The notes below the pieces were generated by a model, which did no database searches, was not told where the DNA came from, and saw only the letters and a program-made list of their open reading frames with translations. From positions 2,039,414 through 2,103,413 of the forward strand of contig JANJXV010000040.1 in NCBI GenBank assembly GCA_024803745.1: a stretch of DNA of 64,000 nt, written 5' to 3'. This stretch comes from Megascapheus bottae. Lineage: Eukaryota; Chordata; Mammalia; Rodentia; Geomyidae. The first letter of the stretch is position 1. Every line of letters starts with the position of its first letter. The position numbers and the translations under genes are program-made. This document shows, piece by piece, positions 36,801 to 46,327 of this stretch.

Positions 36801-39800
36801 TCGTCCTGCAGCTCAGTGTCCTGTCCCTGCTCCCTGTCCCTGCTCCCTCCTCCCTCCTCTGCCATCCCGCCCCCCCTCCAGCTCCCCTTCCAGAAGCTGG
36901 GGGCCTCCAGATCCGGGGCTCCTCTGCTGAGCAGGGCCTGGGTTTCAGGTGCTGTCAGTGCCACACCGGCGCCTGGTCTGCTGCAGCCGGCTCTTCGAGG
37001 TGACGGATGTGAACAAGCTGCAGAAGCAGGCCGCGCACCAGAGGGAGGTGTTCCTCTTCAACGACCTGCTGGTGGTGAGGGGGGCACTGGGGTCGGGGGC
37101 GGGGCCAGGATGCTCCCAGGCCACGCCCACAGTGGGCAGGGCCATAGCCCCCCACACACCAGAGGCTCATCCACCCAACAGGCCAGACTCAGGCTCCTAG
37201 GCCCCGCCTAGTGGGTGGGAGGGCCAGAGCATGGGCCACTCCCACTGGGGGGCGGAGCCAAACCACCACCCAACTGGACAGGACTGATGCTCATAGGTCC
37301 CGCCTACTGGGTGGGAGGGGTCAGCTTTGGGGCCACTCCCACTGGGGGTGGAGCCAAACCACCACCCAACTGGACAGGACTGATGCTCATAGGCCCCGCC
37401 TACTGGGTGGGAGGGGCCACACAATGGATGCTTAGGTGCCCCACCCACTGGGGCGGGGCCTGTGGCAGCCCACCTGGAGGCCACTCCCACCAGAGCTCAT
37501 CCTCCATCCCATTATCCCTTACTCCATTTTCTCCAAGACATTTAGCAGTGTAGGACATTACCTTATCCCTTTCTTTGCTTTTGCCCTAGTGGCTTGATGG
37601 ATGAATGGATAGATGGATGGAGGGAGGGGTGGATGGATAGATAGATGGAAGGACAGACGGACAGATGGATGGATGGATAGATGGATGGGCAAATGGATGG
37701 ACAGACCGATGAATAGACACATGGACAGATGGATGCATGCATGCATAGATGGACTAGACGAATGGAATGATGGAAGGAGAGATGAATAGATGGATGGATG
37801 GATGGACAGAAGGATGGACAGACAGATGGATGGATGGGCAGATGGATGGATTTGTCCTTCATTCTCCTGAATCCTCTGGGCTCAGCTCACAGGCGGTAGA
37901 GTGTAATATTTACTTACGGAGCAACTAGTGTTACTGACCTTTTGTGTCAGGCGTAGAGGAGCACAGACGGAGCCGAAGAACCAGCTCCTGGGGGCAGAGA
38001 TGGTGGTGGTGTGGTTTCAGACCAATCCCGACAAAACGTCAGTGGAGCCTCCACCCAACACACGAGCCAGACGGGGAAAACAAGACCCCCGACCTGAAAC
38101 ACAGAAGCCCAGAGAGGCTGGGGTGTACCTGAAGTGCGTGGCGTGGCTGCTCACGTCTGGGTCCTCTGTCCCGCAGATCCTTAAACTGTGCCCGAAGAAG
38201 AAGAGCTCGTCCACATACACCTTCTGCAAGTCGGTCGGTCTGCTGGGCATGCAGTTCCATCTCTTCGAGAACGAGTGTTAGTCCCAGGGGATGACGGGGT
38301 GGGAGGGCAGAGGGGGGAGGGCTGGGACCCCACCCACCCTACCCCCAGGCCGGCTGGCTCTAGCTTTTTTTTGGGTCAGTTTTGGACTCAGGGCCTGGGC
38401 GCTGTCCCTGAGCTCTTCAGCTCCAGGCTGGTGCTCTACCCCCTGAGCCACAGCTCCACTTCCAGTTTTCTGGTGGTTCACTGGAGATCAGATCTCAGGG
38501 ACTTCCCTGCCGGGGCTGGCTTTGAACCACGATCCTCAGATCTCAGCCTCCTGAGTCACTGGGATTCTGGGTGTTAAGCTATCAGTGCCCGGCTGGCTCC
38601 AGCGGTGCCCCCCCCCGTGCCTCACCCCTCCTGGGGCCCCCTGCCTCACCCCTGCCCGCTGTCTGCAGATTACTCTCACGGCATCTCTCTGGTGACCCCG
38701 CTGTCGGGATCGGAGAAGAGGCAGGCGCTGCACTTCTGTGCCCTGGGCTCGGACGAGATGCAGAAGTTCGTGGAGGACCTGCAAGAGTCGATCGCGGAGG
38801 TGACCGAGCTGGAGCAGCTCCGGATAGAGTGTAAGACAGGGCCCAGCACCCCGGGGGGGGCAGCACCCAGCTCACCCTTCTGGGCGCAGGCACAGAGAGA
38901 TGGGTGACCCGCCTGGAGTGACACAGTGGCCCCGGCCCTGACAGCTTCCTCGCTGTCCCCTGCCTCCCCCTCCCTCGTGCAGGCCACACTGGCTGCCCCC
39001 CCCACTGTGCCGGCTCTGCTGCCTGCAGAGGGGCCTCCTGGGCTTCCCTGCCGCCTGGGCCAGCCTCCACTCCCGATCCTCTCACTGTCGGCCTCCTCAG
39101 TGAGCAGGGATTCACTGTGGGTCAGGAACCTGAGGGAGGGAGGGAGAGAGGGGAGCTGAGGACCTCTCCCTGCGGGAGTCCCTCCTCTCCCTCCTCCCCT
39201 GCTCCTCCCACCCCCCGCCCCCTCCTCCCCGGCCTCTGCATGGCGGAGTCCAGGGCCCTTGCATTCATAGCCTCTCCATCCTCAGGGGAGCTGGAAAGGC
39301 AGCAGGGGAGCAAGACTCTGTCCTTCAAGGCCGGGGGTTCGGGTGCTCAGCCCAAGCAAGGACCCTCCCCAGGTGAGCCTGCATGCCCAGCCTGGCCACA
39401 AAGAGCCCCGTGGCCGTCCTCCCCCCGGGGACTTGAGCTCAGGGCCTGTGCTCTCCCGCCAGACCGTGCGCCACCAGGTGAGCCAGGGCTCCAGGAGTCC
39501 ACAGGGGATTCGTCTGCCCCGGCTGGCTTTGAACCTCAGCCCCGGGATCTCAGCCTCCCGAGTAGCTGGATTACAGGCGGGAGCTACCATGCCCTCCCGG
39601 CTCTCATTTCCAACCCGTCGTCCAGCCCGAGCCACGGAGAGGAGCAATGACCAGGCTCCTGGAGGGGGAGGGAGGGGCTTGAGCTGGCAGACGGGTGTGG
39701 GCTCATCGGGTCCCTGTCCCCCACAGCTGGCCCCGACGCCAGACCCAGGACAGACAGACAGAAGCACAGGGGATGCTCAGGGCAGCCAGGAGGTGCCAAC

Positions 39801-40850
39801 GGCCTGGGGCTCCTTCCCTATGTGGAAAGCCTCACTGTCCAGTCACCCAGTGCTGCCCTCTGGCCTGCCCTGGTCTACACCCTAGAGTCAGCGTCTGGCC
39901 AAAAGCCACACAGCTGAGCGATCACCCAGGCCTGTGTCCCTCTGGGGGAGCCAGGTGACCCCCAGAGTCCATGCCCAGGCTGGCTCCCTGCAGGGGTGCA
40001 GGCAGGGGAAGGGGGAGGCTACCAAGCCTGAACCAGCCTTGTGCTGTTTGTGTTCAAAGCCAAGAGGGAACCAGCGAGCGGGGAGAAGCCGGTGGTGGCG
40101 GTGGCGGCGGCCGAGAGCCCCGGGGAGGTAAGTGAGACCTGGTGGCGTCCAGGTGAGTGACTCTGCGCCCCCCCCCCCCCCGGCTTCCTTCCTTCTCACC
40201 GTCTCTGTTGTTTCTCTTCTCAGGTTTTAATCAGTGCCTCCCCAGCCCGAATCACCATTTTACCAATTTCAAGAGATACAATTAAAAGTTACAGCTAGCC
40301 CGGGTAATGCCATCTCCCGGCGCCCAGTTAACTCATGGCACCGCCTGCCGCTCGCCAGCCTGCCCACCCCACCCCGCCACCCTCCAGGGCGGAGACCCGG
40401 GGAGATGCAGCCCCCTCCCCGCACCCCCTAACCCTCCCTTCCTCCCTCCCTCCGGGCTCCCCTCATACCCACCTCCCCTGCAGACTGCAGAACCTCTCGT
40501 ATCCCCACAGAGGAAACCTGGCTCTCCCCCAAGTCCAGTCCCTCATGGCAAAGTGGAGAGCTGGGGCACAGGCAGGGGGGCGAGGAGCAAGAGGCCGTCC
40601 CCCAAAAGCCAGCCTTTAGGGCTACTGGTGGTTAGAAGCCAGTCGGGGGGCAGCGGGGAGGCAGTCCTGATAAATTCCCACCGATGTGGCTCCCTCCGTC
40701 CTCTGCTCCCCCCTTGAGGGGTCCCCCCATCCTTGGCTGCCAGGCCTGGGGATCCCCAGTTGTTTCAGAGACAGTCCCCCGCCCTCTTGGAAGGAGCCTC
40801 AGGTGCAAAGGCCCTGAGGCCGGCTGTGTCCCTGTGCCCCAATCCCACAC

Positions 40851-40893
<43 letters not shown>

Positions 40894-42183
40894 AGGAGCC
40901 CCCCCCCCCCCGCCCAACCAGCTCCTTCCCGACCCAGCCTCTGTCACCCCCATGACACCCGCTTCCTGCCACCCAGGCTGTGGGCCTCCCAGCCGGCTCC
41001 TGCTCTGCCTCCTCCCTGTTCCTCCTCCTCCTCCTCCCCCTCCAGCTGGTGCTTCTCCATCTCTGAGCTGTCCTAACTCTGCTACTCATGCCTACCCGTG
41101 TGTCTTTCATTCTTCCTTCCTTTCTCAGTAGGGAGGTAAAACAGAGGGGGGCGGGGGGGGGGAGACGGAGGGCCCAGGTGGGCGACAACCGGGTGAAGAA
41201 GGCTGGGGAGAGAAAATCGGCCCCTCTCCATGCTGCTCATGGCCGGGGGGAAGGCAGGGAAACTGAGGGACAGACAAAGACCTGGCGGGAGTGGGGGGGG
41301 GGGAACCAGAGAGAGGGGGCCGAGGAAAGGGGTTCAAGGCTCTTGGTTACTTTGGGCCTGGGCCCAATCCCAGTCCTGCGGTGTCCGTGCCCCCTCTACC
41401 CTGCATAGGGGGCTTAGCCTCAGTTTCCCCTTTTTCTGCCTTGCCCAATGGAGACGCAGGAGGCGTAGGCAGCTAGGAGAGGGTGGGGATAAGGCATCCA
41501 ATCCTACTTCCAGCACCTTCCAGGTGCTCTTCTGTCCATGTCCTCCATCAAGATGACCAGAGGAGGCCAGCCAAGAGCCCCCCCCCCGCCTAGCACACCA
41601 GAGACCCGTGGGGACTGGGAAGGAAGGAGGCGTCGGGTCTGTCTCCTGGGGGGTCCACCCTCCCTGAGTGGGGGGCTCAGGGCAGCCAGCCTGGGCGGGA
41701 GCTGGTGTGTAACATTTCACGCTTCTCTGGCTGTTTCTAAACTAGGTATCAATTCACAACAGGCCCCAAACGTCGCATTGCAAATCCGGGCTGGGGGCCG
41801 AGAGGGGAGCCCCAGCGCCATCGCCACCTCCCACGCCAACGCCGCCGCCAGACCCGCAGCCTAGCCCCCCGAGGGAGCGGCCCCCGCCGCCACCGCCGGG
41901 CACCCTGGTCCAGTGCCAGCAAATCGTCAAGGTCATCGTCCTGGACAAGCCCTGCCTGGCCCGCATGGAGCCCCTGCTGAGCCAAGCCCTGTCCTGCTAC
42001 ACCTCCTCCTCGGATTCCTGTGTCTCCACGGCCCTGGGGGACCCGGCCTCCCCGGGGAAGGTCACCCACCAGCCTCCGCTGCCCCCACCCCCGCCCCCCT
42101 ACAACCACCCCCACCAGTTCTGCCCCCCCGGCTCCCTGATGCTCAGGCGGAGATATTCCAGCGGCTCCCGGAGTCTGGTGTAG
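13066..42183 (+). CDS. IQSEC3: IQSEC3 (BRAG3) IQ motif-Sec7-PH ARF exchange factor, complete, 1144 aa
   Basis: Neuronal guanine-nucleotide exchange factor for ARF6 that binds gephyrin at inhibitory synapses (family knowledge). Coding exons: 13066-13499, 23730-23810, 27446-27716, 31634-32709, 32971-33132, 35441-35563, 35930-36096, 36537-36676, 36949-37074, 38177-38276, 38669-38830, 39286-39372, 40060-40127, 41746-42183 (TAG). The sum is 3435 nt, phases continuous. Order: N-terminal coiled coil ([20 protein letters not shown]), IQ motif at about 279-298 ([12 protein letters not shown]), Ala7 at 325-331, Sec7 at about 607-812 with the glutamic finger E704 in VQGEAQK, PH at about 819-950, and a proline-rich tail ending SGSRSLV, a class I PDZ-like end. 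Human is 1182 aa; the difference lies mainly in the low-complexity linkers. The start has a good context (GGCATGG). Confidence 0.95.
13500..14240 (+). repeat. G-rich array at the start of IQSEC3 intron 1
   Basis: About 740 bp of quasi-tandem 8-11 bp units built on ggggagatc, gggggacc and ggggaccc start directly at the exon 1 donor. Almost every unit has a run of at least four G on the RNA-like strand, so stacked G-quadruplex potential is very high. Confidence 0.9.
14241..15347. other. IQSEC3 intron 1, GC-rich unique part
   Basis: G-rich to about 14530, then ordinary intronic sequence. No second gene or repeat family recognised. Confidence 0.5.
15348..15583 (+). mobile_element. Dimeric SINE with CA tail
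   Basis: Left arm gtgcagtggtttgcgcctgt, right arm gagctgtgaatcaactggta and ccctgagttcaaggcc, ending in a short (CA)n. Confidence 0.75.
16126..16300 (-). mobile_element. Dimeric SINE, reverse
   Basis: Contains ggggcttgaactcaaggtct, ctggctttgaaccgtgatcc and cagatctcagcctcctgagt. Confidence 0.8.
16574..16618. repeat. (TG)n microsatellite
   Basis: Uninterrupted TG dinucleotides for about 45 bp, at the edge of a degraded reverse SINE that continues to about 16763. Confidence 0.9.
16619..16763 (-). mobile_element. Degraded SINE, reverse
   Basis: ctggttaattggagaggaga, then a diverged left arm ending gagcagctgggatatcaccc. Confidence 0.5.
16764..17530. other. IQSEC3 intron 1, unique part
   Basis: Ordinary intronic sequence with a CT-rich patch at 16795-16880. 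Nothing gene-like is supported. Confidence 0.4.
17534..17770 (-). mobile_element. Dimeric SINE, reverse, near full length
   Basis: Runs from ggcttgaactcagggcctgg through ctggctttgaaccacgatcc to gtagctgggatgacaggcgt. Confidence 0.85.
18205..18425. repeat. CT-rich low complexity (ctctgtctctgt)
   Basis: Long tract of tctctgtctc and ccctccctcc units, purine-free for most of its length. Confidence 0.85.
18428..18512 (-). mobile_element. ID-like monomer, reverse
   Basis: ggggtctgaactcatgatgt, then accttgctagacaggtgtga and ctaccactgacctcaccgcc, resembling a diverged ID unit. Confidence 0.45.
18513..19512. other. IQSEC3 intron 1, unique part
   Basis: GC-rich intronic sequence. Open frames exist on both strands here, but none has recognisable homology or paired splice sites. 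Confidence 0.4.
19513..19670 (+). mobile_element. SINE, 3' truncated
   Basis: Left arm with ctcaggaggctgagatctga and cagccggggcaggaaagtcc, broken off at gtggggctgtggctcgg. Confidence 0.8.
19671..20835. other. IQSEC3 intron 1, unique part
   Basis: Ordinary intronic sequence with a GA-rich patch at about 20405-20500. No feature recognised. Confidence 0.4.
20836..21037 (-). mobile_element. IDL-Geo-like dimeric SINE, reverse, full length
   Basis: Right unit reversed (acttgaactcagagcctgag, ctctaccacttgagcctcag), then left ID-like unit reversed (gtaccaaggaatcgaacccg, gcatgctaggcaagcacttt), ending cccagccc. Confidence 0.85.
21183..21410 (+). mobile_element. Degraded dimeric SINE
   Basis: ctggtggctcctgtctccct and gagatctgaggaggactgca, with a diverged right arm leading into the CA repeat. 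Confidence 0.7.
21411..21494. repeat. (CA)n microsatellite
   Basis: About 84 bp of CA with one CG interruption, grown from the tail of the preceding SINE. Confidence 0.95.
21757..21942 (+). mobile_element. Dimeric SINE, internally deleted
   Basis: gctgctcaggaggctgagat, aagtggagctgaggatacag, ggcgcccaggcctggagttc. Confidence 0.75.
22215..22453 (-). mobile_element. Dimeric SINE, reverse, near full length
   Basis: ggggctcgaactcaggaccc through ctggctttgaaccacgatcg to gtagctggaattatgggtgt. Confidence 0.85.
22890..22960 (-). mobile_element. ID-like fragment, reverse
   Basis: tactgggaatggaatctgca followed by ttgctctaccgcttgagcca. Confidence 0.5.
23023..23182. repeat. (CTC)n/(CTT)n trinucleotide repeat
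   Basis: ctcctcctc switching to cttcttctt and cttcctctt, pure pyrimidine on the plus strand. Confidence 0.95.
23205..23412 (-). mobile_element. Degraded dimeric SINE, reverse
   Basis: ttgatggttcaatggagata, ctgggctggctttgaactgt, ggttctcagcgtcctgggta. Confidence 0.7.
23815..24102 (+). repeat. Polypyrimidine tract plus (TG)25 directly after IQSEC3 exon 2
   Basis: From 23815 to about 24050 the sequence is nearly pure C/T (cccctccctcctcccccacc), followed by (TG)n at 24052-24102. It begins 5 nt after the exon 2 donor at 23811. Confidence 0.9.
24103..25043. other. IQSEC3 intron 2, unique part
   Basis: GC-rich intronic sequence; no gene or repeat recognised. Confidence 0.4.
25044..25254 (+). mobile_element. 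Dimeric SINE, diverged
   Basis: ctggcctgttatcctaacta, gtgcggctcaagtggtggag, caggccctgagttcaaaccc. Confidence 0.75.
25605..25688. promoter_or_regulatory. Clustered CCAAT, AP-1/MARE and CRE-like sites in IQSEC3 intron 2
   Basis: GATTGG (inverted CCAAT) at 25605-25610, CCAAT at 25630-25634, TGAGTCA (AP-1, with a MARE-like flank GCTGAGTCACTGC) at 25649-25655 and TGACGTC at 25682-25688, all within 84 bp. The spacing of the opposed CCAAT boxes resembles NF-Y-dependent promoters. Function is inferred. Confidence 0.45.
25720..27445. other. IQSEC3 intron 2, 3' part
   Basis: GC-rich, with an AT-rich patch near 26460-26600 and a short GT-rich patch at 26948-26995. No additional gene supported. Confidence 0.4.
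28275..28510 (+). mobile_element. Dimeric SINE with GGAAG/GGAGG tail
   Basis: ggctcacatctgtcctccta, gtactgtggctcaaatggtg, then a purine tail from 28475. Confidence 0.75.
28511..29423. other. IQSEC3 intron 3, unique part
   Basis: Ordinary, less GC-rich intronic sequence; no gene or motif cluster recognised. Confidence 0.4.
29424..29478. repeat. (TG)n microsatellite
   Basis: Perfect TG dinucleotide for about 55 bp. Confidence 0.95.
29479..30750. other. IQSEC3 intron 3, unique part
   Basis: Includes a short run of ggcgtggct/gggtgtggct copies at 30060-30160 (GTGGC-type KLF-like boxes) and an octamer ATGCAAAT near 30041. No gene supported. Confidence 0.4.
30751..30825. repeat. (TG)n(AG)n compound microsatellite
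   Basis: TG to about 30789, then AG to about 30824. Confidence 0.95.
31062..31310 (+). mobile_element. Dimeric SINE
   Basis: ctggcttggtggtggctcgt, gagctgtggttcaagtggta, ccccgagttcaagccccagg with an A-rich tail. It ends about 320 bp before IQSEC3 exon 4. Confidence 0.8.
33490..33606. repeat. CT-rich low complexity
   Basis: ttcctcctcttcctcctctt and ccctcccccttctccctccc; IQSEC3 intron 5. Confidence 0.9.
33607..33802 (-). mobile_element. IDL-Geo-like dimeric SINE, reverse
   Basis: aattgaactcagggcctgga, ctctaccacttgagccacag, then gtactggggaatggaaccgg and gcatgctaggcaagcactcc. Confidence 0.8.
33838..33930 (-). mobile_element. B1-like fragment, reverse
   Basis: gcacaggctggtctagaacc followed by tgtctcagtgctggcatggc, resembling a B1 3' half. 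Confidence 0.45.
34350..34578 (+). mobile_element. Dimeric SINE, near full length
   Basis: cccagtggctcacgcctgtc, ctcgggaggctgagacctga, cctgagttcaaaccccagga. Confidence 0.85.
34656..34854 (+). mobile_element. IDL-Geo-like dimeric SINE, intact, with 17-bp target-site duplication
   Basis: Flanked by the direct repeat agaaagctggtgagaag at 34639-34655 and 34855-34871. Left ID-like unit (cctagtggtagagtgctcgc, gggttcaattcctcagtacc), right unit (ggctcaagtggtagagctct, caggccctgagctcaagccc) and an A-rich tail. The perfect duplication shows recent L1-type retroposition and fixes the element boundaries. Confidence 0.92.
35650..35828 (+). mobile_element. SINE, 5' truncated
   Basis: atcacggctcaaagccagcc, gagctgtggctcgagtagta, ccccgagttcaagccccagg; in IQSEC3 intron 6. 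Confidence 0.8.
37198..37490. repeat. 98-bp tandem repeat, about 2.9 copies, IQSEC3 intron 9
   Basis: Copies start near 37198, 37296 and 37394, each with ccgcctactgggtgggaggg and ccaccacccaactggacagg. The first two are nearly identical. Confidence 0.9.
37593..37852. repeat. (TGGA)n tetranucleotide repeat
   Basis: atggatggatagatggatgg and variants over 260 bp, 100 bp after the preceding tandem repeat. Confidence 0.95.
38364..38595 (-). mobile_element. Dimeric SINE, reverse, near full length
   Basis: ggactcagggcctgggcgct through ctggctttgaaccacgatcc to tatcagtgcccggctggc; IQSEC3 intron 10. Confidence 0.85.
39425..39602 (-). mobile_element. Dimeric SINE, reverse, diverged
   Basis: gacttgagctcagggcctgt, ctggctttgaacctcagccc, gagtagctggattacaggcg. 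Confidence 0.75.
40224..40298 (+). other. IQSEC3: Candidate alternative terminal exon of IQSEC3 (unproven)
   Basis: A strong acceptor (ttgtttctcttctcag, ending 40223) lies 96 nt after exon 13, which ends in phase 0. Reading on in phase 0 gives 24 codons ([20 protein letters not shown], then KSYS) and TAG at 40296-40298. The block is AT-rich inside GC-rich intron 13. No protein match is recalled, so this could equally be conserved non-coding sequence. Confidence 0.3.
40854..40891. repeat. (TG)n microsatellite
   Basis: About 38 bp of TG in IQSEC3 intron 13, followed by a C10 run. Confidence 0.95.
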
Positions 42184-43191
42184 ACACGTCTGTCTGTCTG
42201 TCTTCCTGGCCACTTTGGGGGAGGGGTGTCAGGTGCCCCCCCCCCCCCCCCGCTGCTTCCCCAGCCTGACCCCGTGGCTTGCTGATCACAGTCACTTTGG
42301 AAAGATCGTCCCAGCCGACTCACCCTTCTCTCACTCTGCCTCCCCCTCCTCTTCTCCCCCCCCCACACCCCAGCTGGACCACGGGACTGGAGAAAAGTGG
42401 AGCTGAGGGGCGGTGGGCCTGCAGGCCTGGGGTCTGTCCCTGCCCAGGGTTTGAAGAAGATGGAAGGGAGGGAGGAAGGCTGGGTTTGGCCAGCCCTGAA
42501 GGTGGGCTGAGTGAAACAGGCTCCTCCTGGCCAGCTGGAAGGGCGGAGGGGGGGCAGGTACAAGGAGGGGTCTTTCTCTGTCCTGACCCCATCCTGACCT
42601 CGTGTCCCCAGCCTTCTCCTGAGCGTCCCAGGCCGAATGCAGCTCCGTCCAGCAGGGCTGTGGGCCTCCGTGCCACATTTCCAGAAAGCACTTGGTAAAC
42701 ATGTCTCTCAGCTCCCCAGCGCTGGGCAGCGCCAGAGCCAGGTGCACACAGGGGTGGCGTGCCCAGAAACAGGTCACAGGTCACTGGCTTCCTGGGGTCC
42801 CATCCATGGCTCTGAGGCCTCCAGAAAGGGGGTGCAGGCAGGCTAGAGAAGTGGGGCTCCACCTGAGTCTCCGCCTCCCCCGACCCCCCTCAAGAAGGCT
42901 CAACCCCACCTTCAGCTAGGTGGACCGTCTCTGGGCCCAGACTCCCAGGCCCCAGGGCCATGACCCAGCCCCATCACAGCCGCCTCAGGAAGGGTTTGTC
43001 ACAGGCCTGGCTGGCCTCCTGGGTCCGTGCCAACAGCTATGTCATCCTTAGCCGTCCTCCCACGTGGCACCATCTCTGAAGCCCTCAGCAGGAGGGGGCC
43101 ATCCTTAGTGCATCTGAAGCAGGCTGGCTTTTCTCCTTCAGGCCTGAGCCGACGGGAGGCACAGAGCTGTCAGCACAGCTGGACGACCTTG

Positions 43192-43246
<55 letters not shown>

Positions 43247-44725
43247 AGACCCAGACGTCATCGTGATGTCACCCGGGGTTTATTTCTGGCCCTGCCTTTG
43301 GCAGCCAGGCTCTGGTAACTTCCAGCCAATTTGCTGGCTCCCCTCGCTCCTAGCCCCGGTCTTCTTCCTGGCACAGGCTCTGCCAGGTCTCCTTCTGTCC
43401 CTCAGAGCCCCTTGGAGTGGAATGGCTGACAGACAGGGGCGGGGTCTGACGCCTCGCCGCCCTTCCGGGTGCAGGGAGATGTGAAGCTGCAGGACAGGCG
43501 TGGATGGGTTTGAAGAAGGGATTGAACAGGACTGAGAATCATGGAGAGGAGAGTCAGCTTGTGAGGAATGGAGGAAAGAAACGGGTGATGAGAAGGCTGA
43601 GGGAGGAGCCACGGAGTCCCCCTGGTCAGAAGCTTTGTCCCCTTTCGTCCCCTGTGCACCTCGGGCTCTGAGCTGACCAGGCGCCCTCCCTGCCCTCCCC
43701 TCCCACTCGTGAGCGGCCTGGCTTACCAGAGGTGCCCAGCACAGATCATAAGGCTCTAGAGGACCCCACACCTTGCTTGAGCTGCTTCCCCAGAGAGGGG
43801 CTGGCCCCGGGTGGCAGCAGGGTGTCCCTGCCCGGGAAGAGGAGGGGAGAGGGAGTCTCAGAACCCCTGAGAACCAGGAAGCAGGCCATCAAGAAGCAGC
43901 TGGCCCTCCTTCCTCACGGCCCCCCGGGAGAAGTCGCAATGCTCCTCCTCTGGGACTTTCCTGCTGAGATCAGCCAGCAGGCTAAGGCTGGGGGACCCTT
44001 CTCTGTCCCTGTCCCCAGAGACCTGAGCAAAGCGTCTCATTCCTTCCCTCTGAGAGGCCTGGGACGCTGGGCTTCCTGCTCCCCCAAGTTTAAGAGGGCA
44101 GTGGACGGATACCCCACAGACCCCAGATGCCCCGAGAAAGCGCCCCCGCCTCCACTCTCTAGGGGACCTGAGCCCCTTTCTCCTGGTAACTCGAGGACCC
44201 AGCTAATCTGGGGCCAGGTCCCTCTCAGTCTGAAGCAGAGCCTGTCCTGGAAGCCTGTCTGTCTGTGTGCCAAGGTGTCTTTCTCCCACGGGGCCTGTCC
44301 CCCCGCCCCAAGTCCCCAGGCCTTCCACATGGCTTGTGCTCCCGGTAGATGACCTCCATGGCTACCCCTCCCTCCGTCTGTCCGTCTGTCCATCCATCCC
44401 CAAGTCCCTCTGCAGTTTCTTCTTGCTGTCCCCGCTAGGGAAAGCCAGCCAGGGTGGCCATGCCCAGACACTAAAATCCAAATGGCAAATATTTTGTAAA
44501 CAGAAATAGCCCAGAGGTATTTTATCTGTTCAATTCATAGAGTTTTAGAGATTATATTGAAATATGTCACTTGAGCAGAGGGTGTGGTGGTGGTTTATGT
44601 CCGCGTGATCGGGGCGTCGACCAGCCAGGGAATGGGGCTGTGTCCCTTGATGCCACACCGTTGGAACTCTTTATCCCCAGGAGAGCTCATGTCTTAGGAT
44701 GCCAATAAAAAAGCTGGGGTACAGA
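42184..44725 (+). other. IQSEC3: IQSEC3 3' UTR (probable), AATAAA at 44704-44709
   Basis: GC-rich then AT-rich sequence after the stop. The first convincing AATAAA is at 44704-44709, after an AT-rich tail from about 44475. Nearer usable signals were not seen, so the 2.5-kb length is provisional. A (TG)n occupies 43196-43246. Confidence 0.5.
43196..43246. repeat. (TG)n microsatellite ending in CGCG
   Basis: TG dinucleotides then cgcgcgtgtgag. Confidence 0.9.
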
Positions 44726-44805
44726 GCAGGGAACAACCAGCCACTTGGGGTGCAGGGATGGGAAAATACCCTATAGGTCCAGCCTCCCTCCACGCCCCCA
44801 GCACA

Positions 44806-44807
<2 letters not shown>

Positions 44808-44852
<45 letters not shown>
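44808..44852. repeat. (CA)n microsatellite
   Basis: Perfect CA for about 45 bp just beyond the presumed IQSEC3 3' end. Confidence 0.95.
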
Positions 44853-44856
<4 letters not shown>

Positions 44857-45627
44857 GGAGAGGGCAGAGGACACTGGAGTCACTCCCTGGAAGCCCGGGG
44901 CCCAGATGTGGTGGCCTGCAGTGATTTTCACTGGGTATCAATTCCCGGAGTCAGAAGCCTGACCCAGGGTGGCAGGTCAGCCCAGGGCCGCAGGCACTCA
45001 CAGAAGGGCAGCGGGACAAGGCCCAGCAGAGCATCTGAGCCTTGTCTCCTGAGTCTCCCGTGGGCCCAGGTCTGCCGGGCTGGGGAAGGGCAAATGGGGA
45101 CCTGGAGCTGGGGACCTGGGTGTGTCCCTCCACGATGGCCGCTTTCTCTTGGCAAGGGGCCAGGGCTGCCGGGCCCATGGTGGCCCTGCAGGTGTCCTGA
45201 TCATCCAGATGGCGCCAGCCTTTCTCGGGCAGGGTTCCCGCATCCTCAGAAGTAAAAGGAAGTGGGTGCTTTCCCCGTGGGAAATTCCAGAAGCATCGGA
45301 GGTCAGCAAGGCCCAGCCCCATCCTGGGAATTCTCTGACCCCACACACAGAGCCGGCGCCCGCGGAAGCCACCAAGAGAATGCTGAGCGGTCCAGGCTTG
45401 GCGCCAACAGCGCCCCACAGCCGTGTGGGGTACATGGTGACGCCGTGCTGGCAGCTCTCGGAGGACAGCTCTGTGCAGGGGTGCAGGACACCCCTGTGCT
45501 CTGAAAGCCTCTGGAAGTCCAGAGTCTGGAGGACGCCGGGGGTCAGGGGGACCAGGAAGGGGTCCTGGTTTCTGGTTGAGAGCCCCGACTGCAACCACAC
45601 ACCCCGAGTGGGCAACTTCAATGCGGC
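44853..45627. other. IQSEC3-SLC6A12 intergenic stretch
   Basis: GC-rich; open frames without recognisable homology. No gene supported. Confidence 0.45.
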
Positions 45628-45812
45628 AGGCAGGAGCTGGACCCTCGCGCTCTACCACTTGAGCCACGGCACCACTTCTGGCTTTTTCTGAGTGGTTCAT
45701 TGGAGATAAGAATCTCACAGACTTTTCTGCCCGGGCTGGCTTTGAACCAGGATCCTCTCATCTCCGCCTCCTGAGTGGCTGGATGGCAGGTGTGAGGCAC
45801 GGCGCCCCGCAG
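45628..45812 (-). mobile_element. SINE, reverse, 3' truncated
   Basis: cgctctaccacttgagccac, ctggctttgaaccaggatcc, gagtggctggatggcaggtg. Confidence 0.8.
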
Positions 45813-46327
45813 TCCTGGGGTTGTGAGGGGCAGGCGGGGCACATGCCGTGGCTCACACTGGCCGCTCTCCAGGAGAGCCCTGCAGGGAGATCACCCCCGG
45901 TTTCCTCTGGGGTAACCCGGGAACGTCGCAGGGGGGGGCCTTGGCCGGGACCCTGTGGAGAGAGGTACTTGGTGGCACCAGAGCAGAGGGCACCTGCCCT
46001 GACCTCTGCTCGCTCGCGGCCTCATCAGGCACTCAGGCCTGCCTCTTTTGGGGAGCCAGAAACAAGACTCTGCCAGCCCATCACCCACCTCCACGGGCAG
46101 GGGGTTCACGTTTCCCATTCACCTCACACCCGCCCTGTCCTCTGACCCTCGGGCCTGGCCGGCTGGGCAGCAGCAGGGCCTGGCAGGGGTCAGCAGAAAG
46201 GTGCCTCTCCAGGGAACGGGGTTGGGAGAGGAGGGACCAAACCCAGGGACAAAGGACGGGGAGGTCCCGAGGCCAGGCAGAGCCTCAGCCCCAGCTTAGA
46301 GGCAGGGAGATGAAACAAGGGATCAGA

